Source of the DNA: JACVRW01 sp963728495
Lineage (GTDB): Bacteria; Actinomycetota; Thermoleophilia; Solirubrobacterales; Thermoleophilaceae
Length of the DNA: 64,000 nucleotides
Assembly: GCA_963728495.1 (NCBI GenBank)
Contig: CAVSKI010000007.1
Location: 248,001 to 312,000 of the forward strand
Reading direction: 5' to 3'
Shown here piece after piece: positions 23,631 through 31,681 of the stretch (its first letter is position 1; each line of letters opens with the position of its first letter). Under the pieces are notes generated by a model. That model worked only from the letters and a program-made list of their open reading frames with translations, made no database searches and had not been told where the DNA came from. The position numbers were made by a program, and so were the translations under genes.

Positions 23631-24285
23631 CCTGAGACGCCGCCGCGCGCGACCACTGGCGCCGGGCCGCGGCACGCTCGCTCTGGGCGTGACGGCAGGG
23701 CTGGCGGTGGGCGCGGTCGTGGCCGACGAGCTGGGGCGAGTGTGGCGACGCGGATCTGCTCCCCTGCCTCATGAGGCGGACAATCTGCTGCTGGCGGCCG
23801 AGGAGGCCGTGGCCGAGACCGCACAGGTGGCGCGCGCCGGCTACGAGCAGGGCTCCACCCGGGAGAACTCCATGTTCAACCTGCTCTCTTCCTTCGTTGC
23901 GACGTTTCTGGCTGCGCGGGGCATCTCGTACCTGCTGCGCGGGCGAGCGAGCGTCGGCCCGTTTCGCAACCTGCGGGTCGGCCGACGCCACATCCACCAT
24001 TTCGTGCCCGGGATCGTGATGGCCTTCAGCGCCGGAGCCGGTGCGATCCTGACCAGCGACGAGACCCTCGAGCCCAAGCTGGCCGTGCCGTTCGGCGTGG
24101 GTATGGGCCTGACCCTCGACGAGTCGGCGCTGCTGTTGGAGCTCGACGATGTCTACTGGAGCCGCGAGGGGTTGCTCAGCGTCCAGATCACGATGGCGGT
24201 GGCCTCGCTGCTCGCGTCGATCGCCCTCGCGCTGAGGTTCCTGCGTCGCGGCGAGAGGGTGGTTCTGGACCCGGTCGCAACGTGA
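23620..24285 (+). CDS. Conserved integral membrane protein
   Basis: The 221-residue protein begins at TTG 23620, preceded by GAGGAGGAG, and overlaps the upstream acyltransferase by 11 bp. A basic N-terminus (LSLRRRRARPLAPGRG) leads into about four transmembrane helices. The most distinctive motif is the His-rich RRHIHHFVPGIVMAFSAGAG, followed by GMGLTLDESALLLELDDVYW. I have no function to offer; the His and acidic residues placed near membrane faces could bind metal. Co-translation with the next gene (GTGA) is likely. Confidence 0.75.
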   Translation: MALSLRRRRARPLAPGRGTLALGVTAGLAVGAVVADELGRVWRRGSAPLPHEADNLLLAAEEAVAETAQVARAGYEQGSTRENSMFNLLSSFVATFLAARGISYLLRGRASVGPFRNLRVGRRHIHHFVPGIVMAFSAGAGAILTSDETLEPKLAVPFGVGMGLTLDESALLLELDDVYWSREGLLSVQITMAVASLLASIALALRFLRRGERVVLDPVAT

Positions 24286-24791
24286 CCCTCGCCGGCGCGG
24301 CCGGTTTCCCGGTCGAGGCCTACGCGGTCAAGCGGCCTCTGGGCCGGGTCTGGCTCTACTCGGCCGGCAGCTTCGGTCTCTATTGCTACGCCTGGTTTCA
24401 CACCCATCGCCGCCTGCTCGACGGTGAGCTCGGCCTGGGTCGCGACGACGCGACGTTGCACACGCTCGGTCTGCTCGTGCCCATCCTCAACTTCTTCATC
24501 ATCTACTGGCTGTGGCGCGATCTGAATGCGTTGCGCCAGCGATTCGGGCTGGCCGAGTTCCCCGATGTCGCCTACCTGATCGGATCCATCTTCCTGGCCC
24601 CGGTCTTCTTCAGCCTCGTTCTGGTCCAGCTCAACGAGTACTGGGATGTGCGCACACATGGCTTGGCGAGCGACGCCGAGCTCAACAGCTTCGAGAAGGC
24701 CACACTGGTGATCGGGGGGTGCCTACTGGCTCTCTGGCTGCTGGCGCTGTGCGCGGGGATCATCATCCTGGTGGTGTCGGCCGCCGGCTGA
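24282..24791 (+). CDS. DUF4234-like small membrane protein
   Basis: The 169-residue protein has a first segment (KRPLGRVWLYSAGSFGLYCY, then AWFHTHRRLL) followed by LLVPILNFFIIYWLWRDLNA and a C-terminal helix GGCLLALWLLALCAGIIILV. This resembles DUF4234-type proteins, which have a xGxxxxYW helix and a conserved pair of membrane segments. Function is unknown. GTG at 24282 overlaps the previous stop. It is followed, after 49 bp, by an RDD-family protein. Confidence 0.65.
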   Translation: MTLAGAAGFPVEAYAVKRPLGRVWLYSAGSFGLYCYAWFHTHRRLLDGELGLGRDDATLHTLGLLVPILNFFIIYWLWRDLNALRQRFGLAEFPDVAYLIGSIFLAPVFFSLVLVQLNEYWDVRTHGLASDAELNSFEKATLVIGGCLLALWLLALCAGIIILVVSAAG

Positions 24792-24840
24792 GGGGTCGCC
24801 CGGCGCCGCTTCCGCCCCGGTCGATGGTTTGATTGCGCGT

Positions 24841-25530
24841 ATGGAAAGTGGATCCCCGCCCCCCGAGCGTCCCGATTCCGAGCAGCCGGGCGCGAGCCCG
24901 CCGGCCGGACCGCAGTCGCCGGCCGGACCGCAATCGCCGGCCGGACCTCCCGCGGCGCCCCAGGCCCCCGGCGCGCCTCCGGGTCCCGAGGCCGCTCCCG
25001 GCTACGGCGGGCCCGTCCCGCCGGGAGGCTGGGAGCAGCCGATCGCGCGGCAGGGCAATGAGGCCTGGGTGGGGCGGCCCCTGGCCAGCTGGCTCAGCCG
25101 GGTGGGCGCACAGCTGCTCGACTGGCTGATACTGCTGGTTCCGTCGGCGATCCTCATAGCGCTTGTGGTGGGCGTGTTTCTGGCCGGTAGCGACGTCGGC
25201 GGCGTGATCACGGGGATCATCGCCTTCCTCCTGTACATCGTGGTCGCCCTCTTCTACGCCCCGGTGCTGATGGCTCGCCAGGGAGAGCACAACGGCAAGA
25301 CATGGGGCAAGCAGATCGTCGGTATCACCGTGATCCGGGACAACGGACAGCAGGTCGACTTTGGCTTCGCCTTCCTGCGCCAGGTCGTGGTCATCAACCT
25401 GCTGTTCGGGTTCGTCGGCGGCTTCTTCGCCGGCATTCCGACTCTGGTCGACTACCTGTGGCCGCTCTGGGACGACGAGAACCGCTGCCTGCACGACATG
25501 GTCGTGTCGACCCACGTCGTGCGCGTCTAG
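24841..25530 (+). CDS. RDD-family membrane protein with Pro-rich N-terminus
   Basis: The 229-residue protein has a Pro/Ala/Gly-rich cytoplasmic N-terminus of about 65 residues with a five-residue repeat (SPAGP, QSPAGP). An RDD domain of about four helices follows: PLASWLSRVGAQLLDWLILL, GKTWGKQIVGITVIRDNGQQ and the closing WDDENRCLHDMVVSTHVVRV. RDD proteins are poorly understood; some act as ion antiporters. ATG at 24841 is preferred over TTG at 24829. Its stop is 48 bp from the convergent purA stop across a palindrome. Confidence 0.9.
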   Translation: MESGSPPPERPDSEQPGASPPAGPQSPAGPQSPAGPPAAPQAPGAPPGPEAAPGYGGPVPPGGWEQPIARQGNEAWVGRPLASWLSRVGAQLLDWLILLVPSAILIALVVGVFLAGSDVGGVITGIIAFLLYIVVALFYAPVLMARQGEHNGKTWGKQIVGITVIRDNGQQVDFGFAFLRQVVVINLLFGFVGGFFAGIPTLVDYLWPLWDDENRCLHDMVVSTHVVRV

Positions 25531-25544
25531 AAGACCAACGCTCC

Positions 25545-25564
25545 GGCGCGGGCTAGCCCGCGCC
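25545..25564. terminator. 20-bp perfect palindrome between convergent genes
   Basis: GGCGCGGGC-TA-GCCCGCGCC is perfectly self-complementary and lies between the stops of the RDD gene (plus) and purA (minus). It has no T-run on either side, as is common for U-less hairpins in GC-rich actinobacteria. A bidirectional transcription stop is the likely role. Confidence 0.55.
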
Positions 25565-25578
25565 CTCGCGCACGACGA

Positions 25579-26886
25579 TCAGGCCGGCGCCGGGCGCAGC
25601 CGCTCGGCCGCACCGGTCCAGATCATCTCATCGCGGGCCGGGCCAACGCCCACCATCACTATCGGGATGTCCAGGAAGTCGGAGATGAACTCGAGGTAGG
25701 CCTGGGCGTTGGCGGGGAGCTCGTCGAGCGAGCGACAGCTCGTGATGTCCTCGTGCCAGCCCGGCAGCTCCGTCAACCCGCCCTCCACCTTGTGGACGAT
25801 CGACTGGTGGTAGGGGAACTCGTCGAAGGTGGCGCCACCCGGTCCGTGGTAGCGCACTCCCACCCGCAGCGGATCGACACCGGTGAGCACGTCGAGCTTG
25901 GTCAGGACGAGTCCGGTGAGCCCGTTGATCCGGGTGGCGTAGCGCAGCGCAATCAGGTCGATCCATCCGGTGCGTCGCGGGCGGCCGGTGGTGGTGCCGA
26001 ACTCGCTGCCCGCCTCGCGGATGCGGTCGCCCAGGGCGTCGTCGAGCTCGGTGGGGAAGGGTCCCGCGCCCACGCGCGTGGCGTAGGCCTTCGCGATCCC
26101 CCACACCTCGTCGATGGAGCGCGGGCCCACCCCCGCGCCGGCGCAGGCGGCTCCAGCGACCGTGTTCGACGAGGTGACGAACGGGTAGGTGCCGTGATCG
26201 ATGTCGAGCAGCGCCCCCTGTGCCCCCTCGAATACCACCAGGCCGTCCTCGTCGAGGGCCCGCCAGGCGATCGGCGGGGTGTCCGCGATGTAGGGCTCAA
26301 GCCGGTGTCCGAGCACCCGGAACTCTTCCGACATCGCGTGGAGATCCAGCTCCGGCTCCTTCTCGAAGGGCCGCAGCATCAACCGCTTGGGCTCCATCGC
26401 GGCGTAGATCTTCTTGCGCAGGATCTTCTCGTCGAGCAGGTCCTGCATGCGGATGCCCAGCCGGGCCGCCTTGTCGGCGTAGCATGGGCCGATCCCCCGC
26501 CGGGTGGTGCCGATCTGAAGCTTGCCCAGCTTCGCCTCGCCCGCGTGGTCCAGCAGCTTGTGATACGGCATGATCAGGTGGGCGTTGGCCGACACGCGCA
26601 GGCCGCTGAGGTCGATCCGGCGCCGTGAGAGCTCGAGGATCTCCTCGGTGAGGACCTTGGGATCGACCACCACCCCATTGCCGATCGCGCACAGCTTTCC
26701 CGGATAGAGGATCCCGGACGGTATGAGGTGGAACTTGAAGGTCTCGCCGTCGCGGACGATCGTGTGGCCCGCGTTGTTGCCGCCCTGGAAGCGGACCACC
26801 AGGTCGGCCTGCTCGGCGAGCAGGTCAACGACCTTTCCCTTTCCTTCATCGCCCCATTGGGCGCCCACGATCACGAGTCCAGGCAT
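25579..26886 (-). CDS. purA: Adenylosuccinate synthetase
   Basis: PurA joins IMP and aspartate with GTP to form adenylosuccinate. The 435-residue protein begins MPGLVIVGAQWGDEGKGKVV with the P-loop-like GDEGKGK, followed by FQGGNNAGHTIV, FEGAQGALLDIDHGTYPFVT and TTTGRPRRTGWIDL. All match the family, and the length is normal. ATG at 26886 is the canonical start. The frame stays open upstream through a 42-bp tandem repeat, but that part is intergenic. Confidence 0.97.
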   Translation of the reverse strand: MPGLVIVGAQWGDEGKGKVVDLLAEQADLVVRFQGGNNAGHTIVRDGETFKFHLIPSGILYPGKLCAIGNGVVVDPKVLTEEILELSRRRIDLSGLRVSANAHLIMPYHKLLDHAGEAKLGKLQIGTTRRGIGPCYADKAARLGIRMQDLLDEKILRKKIYAAMEPKRLMLRPFEKEPELDLHAMSEEFRVLGHRLEPYIADTPPIAWRALDEDGLVVFEGAQGALLDIDHGTYPFVTSSNTVAGAACAGAGVGPRSIDEVWGIAKAYATRVGAGPFPTELDDALGDRIREAGSEFGTTTGRPRRTGWIDLIALRYATRINGLTGLVLTKLDVLTGVDPLRVGVRYHGPGGATFDEFPYHQSIVHKVEGGLTELPGWHEDITSCRSLDELPANAQAYLEFISDFLDIPIVMVGVGPARDEMIWTGAAERLRPAPA

Positions 26887-26917
26887 AAGCGCTTCGAGTG
26901 TAGGCCCGAGCGCCGCA

Positions 26918-27001
26918 GATAACGTCGCTGCGCACCCGGCGGAGCCGGGCGGTTGCGCGGATAACGTCGCTGCGCACCCGGCGGAGCCGGGCGCTTGCGC
27001 A
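26918..27001 (-). repeat. Tandem pair of 42-bp REP-like units after the dnaC-like stop
   Basis: Two near-identical 42-bp units (26918-26959 and 26960-27001) differ at two or three positions. Each reads GATAACGTCGCTGCGCACCC followed by GGCGGAGCCGGGCG and GTTGCGCG or CTTGCGCA, and each holds a CCCGGC/GCCGGG stem with a GGA loop. Read on the minus strand, the first unit starts one base after the TAG of the loader gene and shows the GCGCAAGCG...GTGCGCAGCGAC flanks also seen at 2281 and 16350. Confidence 0.85.
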
Positions 27002-27904
27002 CTACGCGCCTTGCGCGGCCATGCGCAGATCGTCGCCCATGATCGGCAGGGGGTCGTCACAGATCTCGATCAGGCGCGAGACGGTGCGGGAGCCGATCTG
27101 GCGGCGCAGCCTCAATATCGGGTCGTAGTCGGTGGCCACGTCCAGCTCGCCCACCTGCGCCGCCACCACCTCCACCCGCTCGACCACCCGCCGCAGCTCA
27201 TCGAGCTCGCGGCCGGCGACCCGCCCCGATGCGGTGGCGTCGCGCAGGTCGCGGACGCTGGCTCGCAGCATGCGAGAGGGCGCGTCGGCATCGGGATCGG
27301 GAATGTTGGTGGTTACTACGATCGAGCGCCTGTCCTGCCAGCGCTCGTTGACGATCGAGAAGAGCTGCTCCAGCACCCACTCTGTCTGCTTCTCGGCGCC
27401 CAGGTCGTCGAGAACGAGGGTGTCCACCGTGCACAGCCGCCGGAAGACACTCGTGTAGCTGTCTGTGGAGTCACGATCGAACGTGCGCTTGATCTCAGCG
27501 AGCAGCCGCGGCACGGGATAGACGGCGTAGGTGCGCCCGGCTTCCCTGGCCGCCTTGGCCACCAGGATGGCGAGCGACGTCTTGCCCGTCCCAACCGGTC
27601 CGTCGAACCAGAGGCCCTTGCCGGCTTCGAGGTTCTTCTCGATGTCGCGGGTGAATGTCCTGACGCGGCGCAGCACGGTGGGCTCGATGGAGCGGACCGG
27701 CTCTCGCTCGTAGGAGACCTCGAGGAAGCGGCGCCCGATCCCCGTGCCGGCTCCGCCGCTGACGGCGCGCCGCACGCGCGCGTCGCGACAACGGCACGGC
27801 CGACTCTCGTTGGTCTCCTCGTCGAGCACCCAGGTCGAGCCGTCGCACTCGCCGAAGGCGCAAGCCGGGGAATCGGGCTCCTCGATTCGCCTGTACACCG
27901 TCAC
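27002..27904 (-). CDS. DnaC/DnaI-like replicative helicase loader ATPase
   Basis: The 300-residue protein has an N-terminal cysteine cluster (CAFGEC, later RPCRCRD) like the zinc domain of DnaI. An AAA+ domain follows with Walker A FDGPVGTGKTSLA, Walker B TLVLDDLGAEKQTEWV and sensor-type IVVTTNIPD. Residues after about 215 form a long helical extension not usual for DnaC. GTG at 27904 overlaps the dnaB stop (GTGA), strong evidence that it loads this DnaB. Actinobacteria normally lack DnaC/DnaI and use DciA, so its presence here is notable. Confidence 0.85.
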   Translation of the reverse strand: MTVYRRIEEPDSPACAFGECDGSTWVLDEETNESRPCRCRDARVRRAVSGGAGTGIGRRFLEVSYEREPVRSIEPTVLRRVRTFTRDIEKNLEAGKGLWFDGPVGTGKTSLAILVAKAAREAGRTYAVYPVPRLLAEIKRTFDRDSTDSYTSVFRRLCTVDTLVLDDLGAEKQTEWVLEQLFSIVNERWQDRRSIVVTTNIPDPDADAPSRMLRASVRDLRDATASGRVAGRELDELRRVVERVEVVAAQVGELDVATDYDPILRLRRQIGSRTVSRLIEICDDPLPIMGDDLRMAAQGA

Positions 27905-29313
27905 CCGGCTCCGTTGTCGGCGCCGCTGTCCGCGGGCAGCGCGGCCGTTGCGGAGCGGTCCCAGGCCCGGCTGGCGAACCGGGGATACTTGGACAGAAAG
28001 GTCAGCGGAACCTCGCCGATGGGCCCGTTTCGGTGCTTCGCGATGATCACGTCGGCCTCGCCCAGCCGCTCGGACTCCTTGTCGTAGTACTCCTCGCGGT
28101 AGACGAACATCACGAGGTCGGAGTCCTGCTCGACCTGACCGCTCTCGCGCAGGTCGGAGAGCATCGGGATGGGTGGGTTGCGCGACTCCACGGCGCGCGA
28201 GAGCTGCGAGACCGCGATCACCGGGATGTCCAGCTCGCGGGCGAGGATCTTCAGCCCGCGGCTGATCTGCCCCACCGCCTCAACGCGGCTGTCCGCGCGG
28301 CCGTCCGGCCGCAGCAGCTGCAAGTAGTCGACGATGAGAAGCCCCAAGCCGCCGGTCTTGGCATGAAGCCGCCGCGCCTTGGCCCGCATTTCGAGAACGC
28401 TGATATCGCTCGAGTCGTCGATGAAGATCGGCGCCCGCGCCAGCTTCTCGACCGCGCGCAGGACCTTCGGCCAGCGGTCGGCCTTGACCCGGCCCTTGCG
28501 CAGCTCGTCGCTGGACACCTTCGCCTGGGAGGCGATGAAGCGGTGGGCCAGCTCGGTCTCCGACATCTCGAGCGAGAAGAGGGCCACCGGCTTGCCGGCA
28601 TCGATGGCGGCGTTCTCCGCGATGTTGGTGGCCAAAGTCGATTTCCCCATCGAAGGCCGAGCGGCCAGCACGATCAGGTTGCCGGGCTGAAAGCCGCCCG
28701 TGAGGTCGTCGAGGTCCGAGAAACCGGAGGGGGTGCCGGTGAGACCGACGTCGCTGCGGGAGAGCTCCTCGAGCTTGTCGATCTCCTCGTGCAGGACCGC
28801 CTCGATCGCGCGCATCTCGCTCGAACCGGTGTCGTGGCCGATCTCGAAGAGCGCCTTCTCGGCGCGCTCGATCAGTTCCCGGGGCTCGCCCCGGTGGGCC
28901 AGCACCTCGGCCTGGATCTCGCGGGTGGTGTTGAGGATCCCGCGCATCAGCGCGTCGTCGCGCACGATGCGGGCGTAGTCCAGGACCGCGCCCACCGCGG
29001 GCACGACCGTGGGCAGCGAATGCACGTAGGCCTCGCCGCCCGCCTCCTCCAACTCGCCCTGGCTGCGCAGGTCGTCGCACACGGTGAGCGCGTCCACGGC
29101 CTCGGGCTCAGCCTTCTCCTTGAGGCGGATCATCGCCCCGAAGATCCGCGTGTGCCGCGGGCGATAGAAGTGACCGGGCTTCAGCCCGATCTCGAGCAGC
29201 ACTCCGTCCAGCGCCTGCTCGGTGAGCAGGATGGCGCCCAGGACCGAGGCCTCGGCCTCCTCGTTGTGGGGAGGAACGCTTCCCGCGGACTCAGGCGGGA
29301 CCGCGACCGCCAC
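27901..29313 (-). CDS. dnaB: Replicative DNA helicase DnaB
   Basis: The 470-residue hexameric 5'-3' helicase has an N-terminal primase-interacting domain (HNEEAEASVLGAILLTEQAL), Walker A AARPSMGKSTLATNIAENAA, LFSLEMSETELAHRFIASQA, Walker B LLIVDYLQLL and the RecA-fold motif FVYREEYYD near the end. No intein is present. GTG at 29313 lies 6 bp after rplI. It is the fifth gene of the S6-SSB-S18-L9-DnaB-loader operon. Confidence 0.97.
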   Translation of the reverse strand: MAVAVPPESAGSVPPHNEEAEASVLGAILLTEQALDGVLLEIGLKPGHFYRPRHTRIFGAMIRLKEKAEPEAVDALTVCDDLRSQGELEEAGGEAYVHSLPTVVPAVGAVLDYARIVRDDALMRGILNTTREIQAEVLAHRGEPRELIERAEKALFEIGHDTGSSEMRAIEAVLHEEIDKLEELSRSDVGLTGTPSGFSDLDDLTGGFQPGNLIVLAARPSMGKSTLATNIAENAAIDAGKPVALFSLEMSETELAHRFIASQAKVSSDELRKGRVKADRWPKVLRAVEKLARAPIFIDDSSDISVLEMRAKARRLHAKTGGLGLLIVDYLQLLRPDGRADSRVEAVGQISRGLKILARELDIPVIAVSQLSRAVESRNPPIPMLSDLRESGQVEQDSDLVMFVYREEYYDKESERLGEADVIIAKHRNGPIGEVPLTFLSKYPRFASRAWDRSATAALPADSGADNGAG

Positions 29314-29319
29314 CGGGCG

Positions 29320-29772
29320 CTATGCCTGCGGTGTGACGATTGTCTTGATGTCAGCCGTCACGCCGTCCGCGACCTCGACGGTGACCATGTGCGTGCCCGT
29401 TGTCTTGATGGAGTCCTCGAGCGCTATGCGCCGCTTGTCGAGCCGAACGCCGCGCGCCTGGCGGATCGCGTCCGCGATCTCCTGCGAGGTGACCGAGCCG
29501 AACAGCCGGCCGTCGTCACCCGCCTGGTGGGAGATCGTGAGCACGGTCTTGCGCAGCAGCGCAGCCGTCTCCTCCGCCTTGCTGGCCGCCTCGACGGCGG
29601 CGCGCTCCGCCGCCTCGGCGCGACGCTGCGACTCCGCGATCGAGGCCGGTGTGGCCGGCTGAGCGATCTTGCGCGGTACGAGGAAGTTGCGGAGGTAGCC
29701 GGGCGAGACGTCGATCACGTCGCCGCGCTCGCCGAGCGCCTCATTGTCCTTCAAGAGAATTGCCTGGGCCAT
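29320..29772 (-). CDS. rplI: 50S ribosomal protein L9
   Basis: L9 is an elongated large-subunit protein at the base of the L1 stalk. The 150-residue product begins MAQAILLKDNEALGERGDVI with the N-domain motif VSPGYLRNFLVPRKIAQPAT, then a long central helix rich in Ala/Glu (SIAESQRRAEAAERAAVEAA) and the C-domain GRLFGSVTSQEIADAI. Length and layout are normal. It lies 17 bp after rpsR and 6 bp before dnaB. Confidence 0.97.
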   Translation of the reverse strand: MAQAILLKDNEALGERGDVIDVSPGYLRNFLVPRKIAQPATPASIAESQRRAEAAERAAVEAASKAEETAALLRKTVLTISHQAGDDGRLFGSVTSQEIADAIRQARGVRLDKRRIALEDSIKTTGTHMVTVEVADGVTADIKTIVTPQA

Positions 29773-29789
29773 CGCTGTGGTTCCCGTCC

Positions 29790-30071
29790 TTACGAAGCGA
29801 CGTAGGGCAGCAGCCCCAGCTCACGGGCGCGCTTGACCGCGTTGGCGAGCTGGGACTGGTGGCGACGGCATGCGCCGGTCACGCGCGAAGAGCGGATCTT
29901 GCCCTTGTCGCTGATCGCTCGGCGCAGCGATGCGAGGTCCCGGTAATCGACGATGTCGACCTTGTCACGGCAGAACGGGCACGACTTGCGCCGCCCGCCT
30001 CCGGGAGCGCCCTTGATACGACCGCGCTTGCGGTCGCTGGTCGCCCTTCCACCTCCACGCTGCTTTGCCAC
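29790..30071 (-). CDS. rpsR: 30S ribosomal protein S18
   Basis: The 93-residue protein contains the S18 core (YRDLASLRRAISDKGKIRSS, then RVTGACRRHQSQLANAVKRA). A Cys pair (SCPFCRDK) plus a further Cys (GACRRHQ) marks the zinc-binding C+ form. The N-terminal Gly/Arg/Lys extension is longer than in most species. It binds next to S6 on the 30S platform, and the S6 gene is the first gene of this operon. Confidence 0.96.
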   Translation of the reverse strand: MAKQRGGGRATSDRKRGRIKGAPGGGRRKSCPFCRDKVDIVDYRDLASLRRAISDKGKIRSSRVTGACRRHQSQLANAVKRARELGLLPYVAS

Positions 30072-30103
30072 CTGGTTGCTCCTACGCCTTCGCTACTTCG
30101 GGT

Positions 30104-30559
30104 TCAAAACGGGATGTCGTCGTCCGAGCCCCCGGTGCTTGCCGGCGCGGTCTGGAAGTCGCCGGTATCCGCCGGCACGTCGCTCTGCGGCGTGAAGCGG
30201 CCACCGTTCTCGTTGCCCTCACGCGACCCGAGGAACTGGACGGAGTCGGCAATGATATCCACCGACTGGCGCTTGTTGCCGTCCTTGTCCTGCCACTCGC
30301 GCCACTCGAGCCGTCCGTCGACCGCGATCGGGCGTCCCTTCGACAGGTACTGAGCGCAGTTCTCGCCCTGTGCTCCCCACACGGTGACGTCGAAGTAGTT
30401 CGGCTTGTCGACCCATTCGCCGGTTGATCCGTCCTTGCGCCGGGTGTTGGTGGCGACGCGCAGATTGCAGACCGAAGTCCCGCTCGGAAGAGAGCGAAGC
30501 TCGGGGTCGCGAGTGAGATTCCCGGTCAGGATCACTCTGTTGATGTTCGATGCTGCCAT
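30104..30559 (-). CDS. ssb: Single-stranded DNA-binding protein
   Basis: The 151-residue SSB starts MAASNINRVILTGNLTRDPE and has the OB-fold motifs SVCNLRVATNTRRKDGSTGE, WVDKPNYFDVTVWG and YLSKGRPIAVDGRLEWREWQ. A Gly/Asn-containing linker leads to the acidic tip DDDIPF that recruits partner proteins. GAAGGGAG lies about seven bases before the ATG. Its place between S6 and S18 is widely conserved. Confidence 0.97.
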   Translation of the reverse strand: MAASNINRVILTGNLTRDPELRSLPSGTSVCNLRVATNTRRKDGSTGEWVDKPNYFDVTVWGAQGENCAQYLSKGRPIAVDGRLEWREWQDKDGNKRQSVDIIADSVQFLGSREGNENGGRFTPQSDVPADTGDFQTAPASTGGSDDDIPF

Positions 30560-30715
30560 GACGGCAACTCCCTTCTACGTCTTCCTGAGACGGCTTCGAT
30601 GGCTGTCGAGCGAGTGTACGAAGGGGGTCGGAGGCGATGGGCGGTAACTGACAGGAAGTTGCTGCGAAGTGCGGCTTCTTTGGCGAAGCTGTTACCCGAG
30701 GGTGCCGGCCCGGGC
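30560..30715 (-). other. Spacer between rpsF and ssb, no gene seen
   Basis: This 156-bp gap is long for an operon otherwise spaced by 6-33 bp. On the minus strand, just after the S6 stop, it carries GGCCCGGGCCGGCACC and a CCTCGGGTAAC...GTTACCG pair about 40 bases apart. The strong ssb Shine-Dalgarno sequence is near 30568. A second promoter or a processing site for ssb-rpsR is plausible, but no clean promoter consensus is visible. Confidence 0.35.
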
Positions 30716-31126
30716 CTATTCGGCTTCCGGCGGCGGCGGCGCATCCGCGGCGGCCCGAGCGGCCACGCGGGTGTCCTGCTGCTCGCGGTCGTCGCGGCGG
30801 CGCGGTCCCTGCTGCTCGGGCGGCGGCGGGGTCGGCTGGCCGGGCTTGACCTTGATGATCCGGAAGCGCAGCACGCCGTCGAGGATGCGCAGGCGCTGAT
30901 TGAGCCGATCGAGCAGGGCGTTGTCGCCCCTGAACTGGTACAGGTGGTACTCGGCTTCGGGCCGGTGGTCGATTTCGTAGGCCATCCGCCGGTGACCCCA
31001 GTCGTGCTCCTCGACCATCTCGCCGCCTGAGCCGATCATCGACTGGGCCTCGGAGACGGCCGCGGTGCGGCGCTCCTCCGGAGCGGTCGGATCGATCATC
31101 AGCATGAGGTCGTAGAGACGGGTCAT
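30716..31126 (-). CDS. rpsF: 30S ribosomal protein S6
   Basis: The 136-residue S6 begins MTRLYDLMLMIDPTAPEERR and has the typical WGHRRMAYEIDHRPEAEYHL and FRGDNALLDRLNQRLRILDG core. A C-terminal tail of about 35 residues is rich in Pro, Gln, Arg and Asp/Glu (PTPPPPEQQGPRRRDDREQQ) and is an extension beyond the usual 95-100 residues. ATG at 31126 is the family start. It heads the minus-strand operon; the promoter should lie in the 78-bp gap to the divergent gene at 31205. Confidence 0.95.
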   Translation of the reverse strand: MTRLYDLMLMIDPTAPEERRTAAVSEAQSMIGSGGEMVEEHDWGHRRMAYEIDHRPEAEYHLYQFRGDNALLDRLNQRLRILDGVLRFRIIKVKPGQPTPPPPEQQGPRRRDDREQQDTRVAARAAADAPPPPEAE

Positions 31127-31204
31127 CGAGCGGGGCAGGTTAGCAGCGGGCCTGGGACCGTCCGGGGCGCCCGCTGCGGGGCGAACCGGGGCCGCGAGCG
31201 GCTT

Positions 31205-31657
31205 ATGCGTGACATGAACCGGCGCCGGGCAGGCGGCGCGCCGGCGCTGTGGCGCCGGGTGCGATGGGTGAATGTGGGACGGCTGGCCGTGCTGCTCGCC
31301 GCCGGCCTTCTGGTTGTGACGAGCGGGCGGGGTTGTGGGGCGGGCCCCCCGGCTTCGGCGCCGTCGTTGCCGGAGCTTCGGCCGGTGCCGCGGGAGGCTT
31401 CGCCCCGGGCGGGGGCTTCTCGGCGCCCGGCGCGGCACAAGCGACGTCGGCCGGGGCGTCCGCGGCCGTCGCGGCGCCGCCACACGCGAGGGCTGCAGAG
31501 GGGCGTTGCGGTGCCGGCCGTGCCGGTCGAGCCTCGAGCGCCCGCGCCCGCTCCGCCCCATCCGCTGTCCGCGCCACCCTCGCCGGCCGCGCCACCCTCG
31601 CCGAGCCCGCCGGATCCGCCCGGGCCGGGAGAGTTCACGCCCGATCCCGGCCCCTGA
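31205..31657 (+). CDS. Small membrane-anchored Pro/Arg-rich protein
   Basis: The 150-residue product has a basic start (MRDMNRRRAGGAPALWRRVR), one hydrophobic helix (VGRLAVLLAAGLLVVTSG), an Arg-rich middle and a Pro/Ala/Ser tail ending GEFTPDPGP. It looks like a single-pass protein with a wall-spanning low-complexity tail. There is an ORF on the opposite strand, but it lacks any such signal-anchor pattern. I do not know a function. It is divergent from rpsF, and its 3' end faces the trehalose gene across a hairpin. Confidence 0.6.
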   Translation: MRDMNRRRAGGAPALWRRVRWVNVGRLAVLLAAGLLVVTSGRGCGAGPPASAPSLPELRPVPREASPRAGASRRPARHKRRRPGRPRPSRRRHTRGLQRGVAVPAVPVEPRAPAPAPPHPLSAPPSPAAPPSPSPPDPPGPGEFTPDPGP

Positions 31658-31663
31658 ATCGGT

Positions 31664-31681
31664 GCGGGGCGGAGGCCCCGC
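31664..31681. terminator. GC hairpin between convergent genes
   Basis: GCGGGGC-GGAG-GCCCCGC is a 7-bp perfect stem with a four-base loop. It fills the gap between the plus-strand small protein and the minus-strand trehalose-phosphate synthase, touching the latter's stop codon. It has no T-run. A bidirectional U-less terminator is the likely role. Confidence 0.5.

Noticed and set aside
26887..27060. N-terminal extension of PurA through the 42-bp tandem repeats
   Set aside because: The frame is open but the family starts at MPGLVIVG; the upstream residues are a translated REP-like repeat and overlap the loader gene.
31123..31638. Antisense Gly/Ala-rich ORF over the small membrane protein
   Set aside because: It has no signal or family motif; the plus-strand product has a clear membrane anchor and a wall-protein-like tail.
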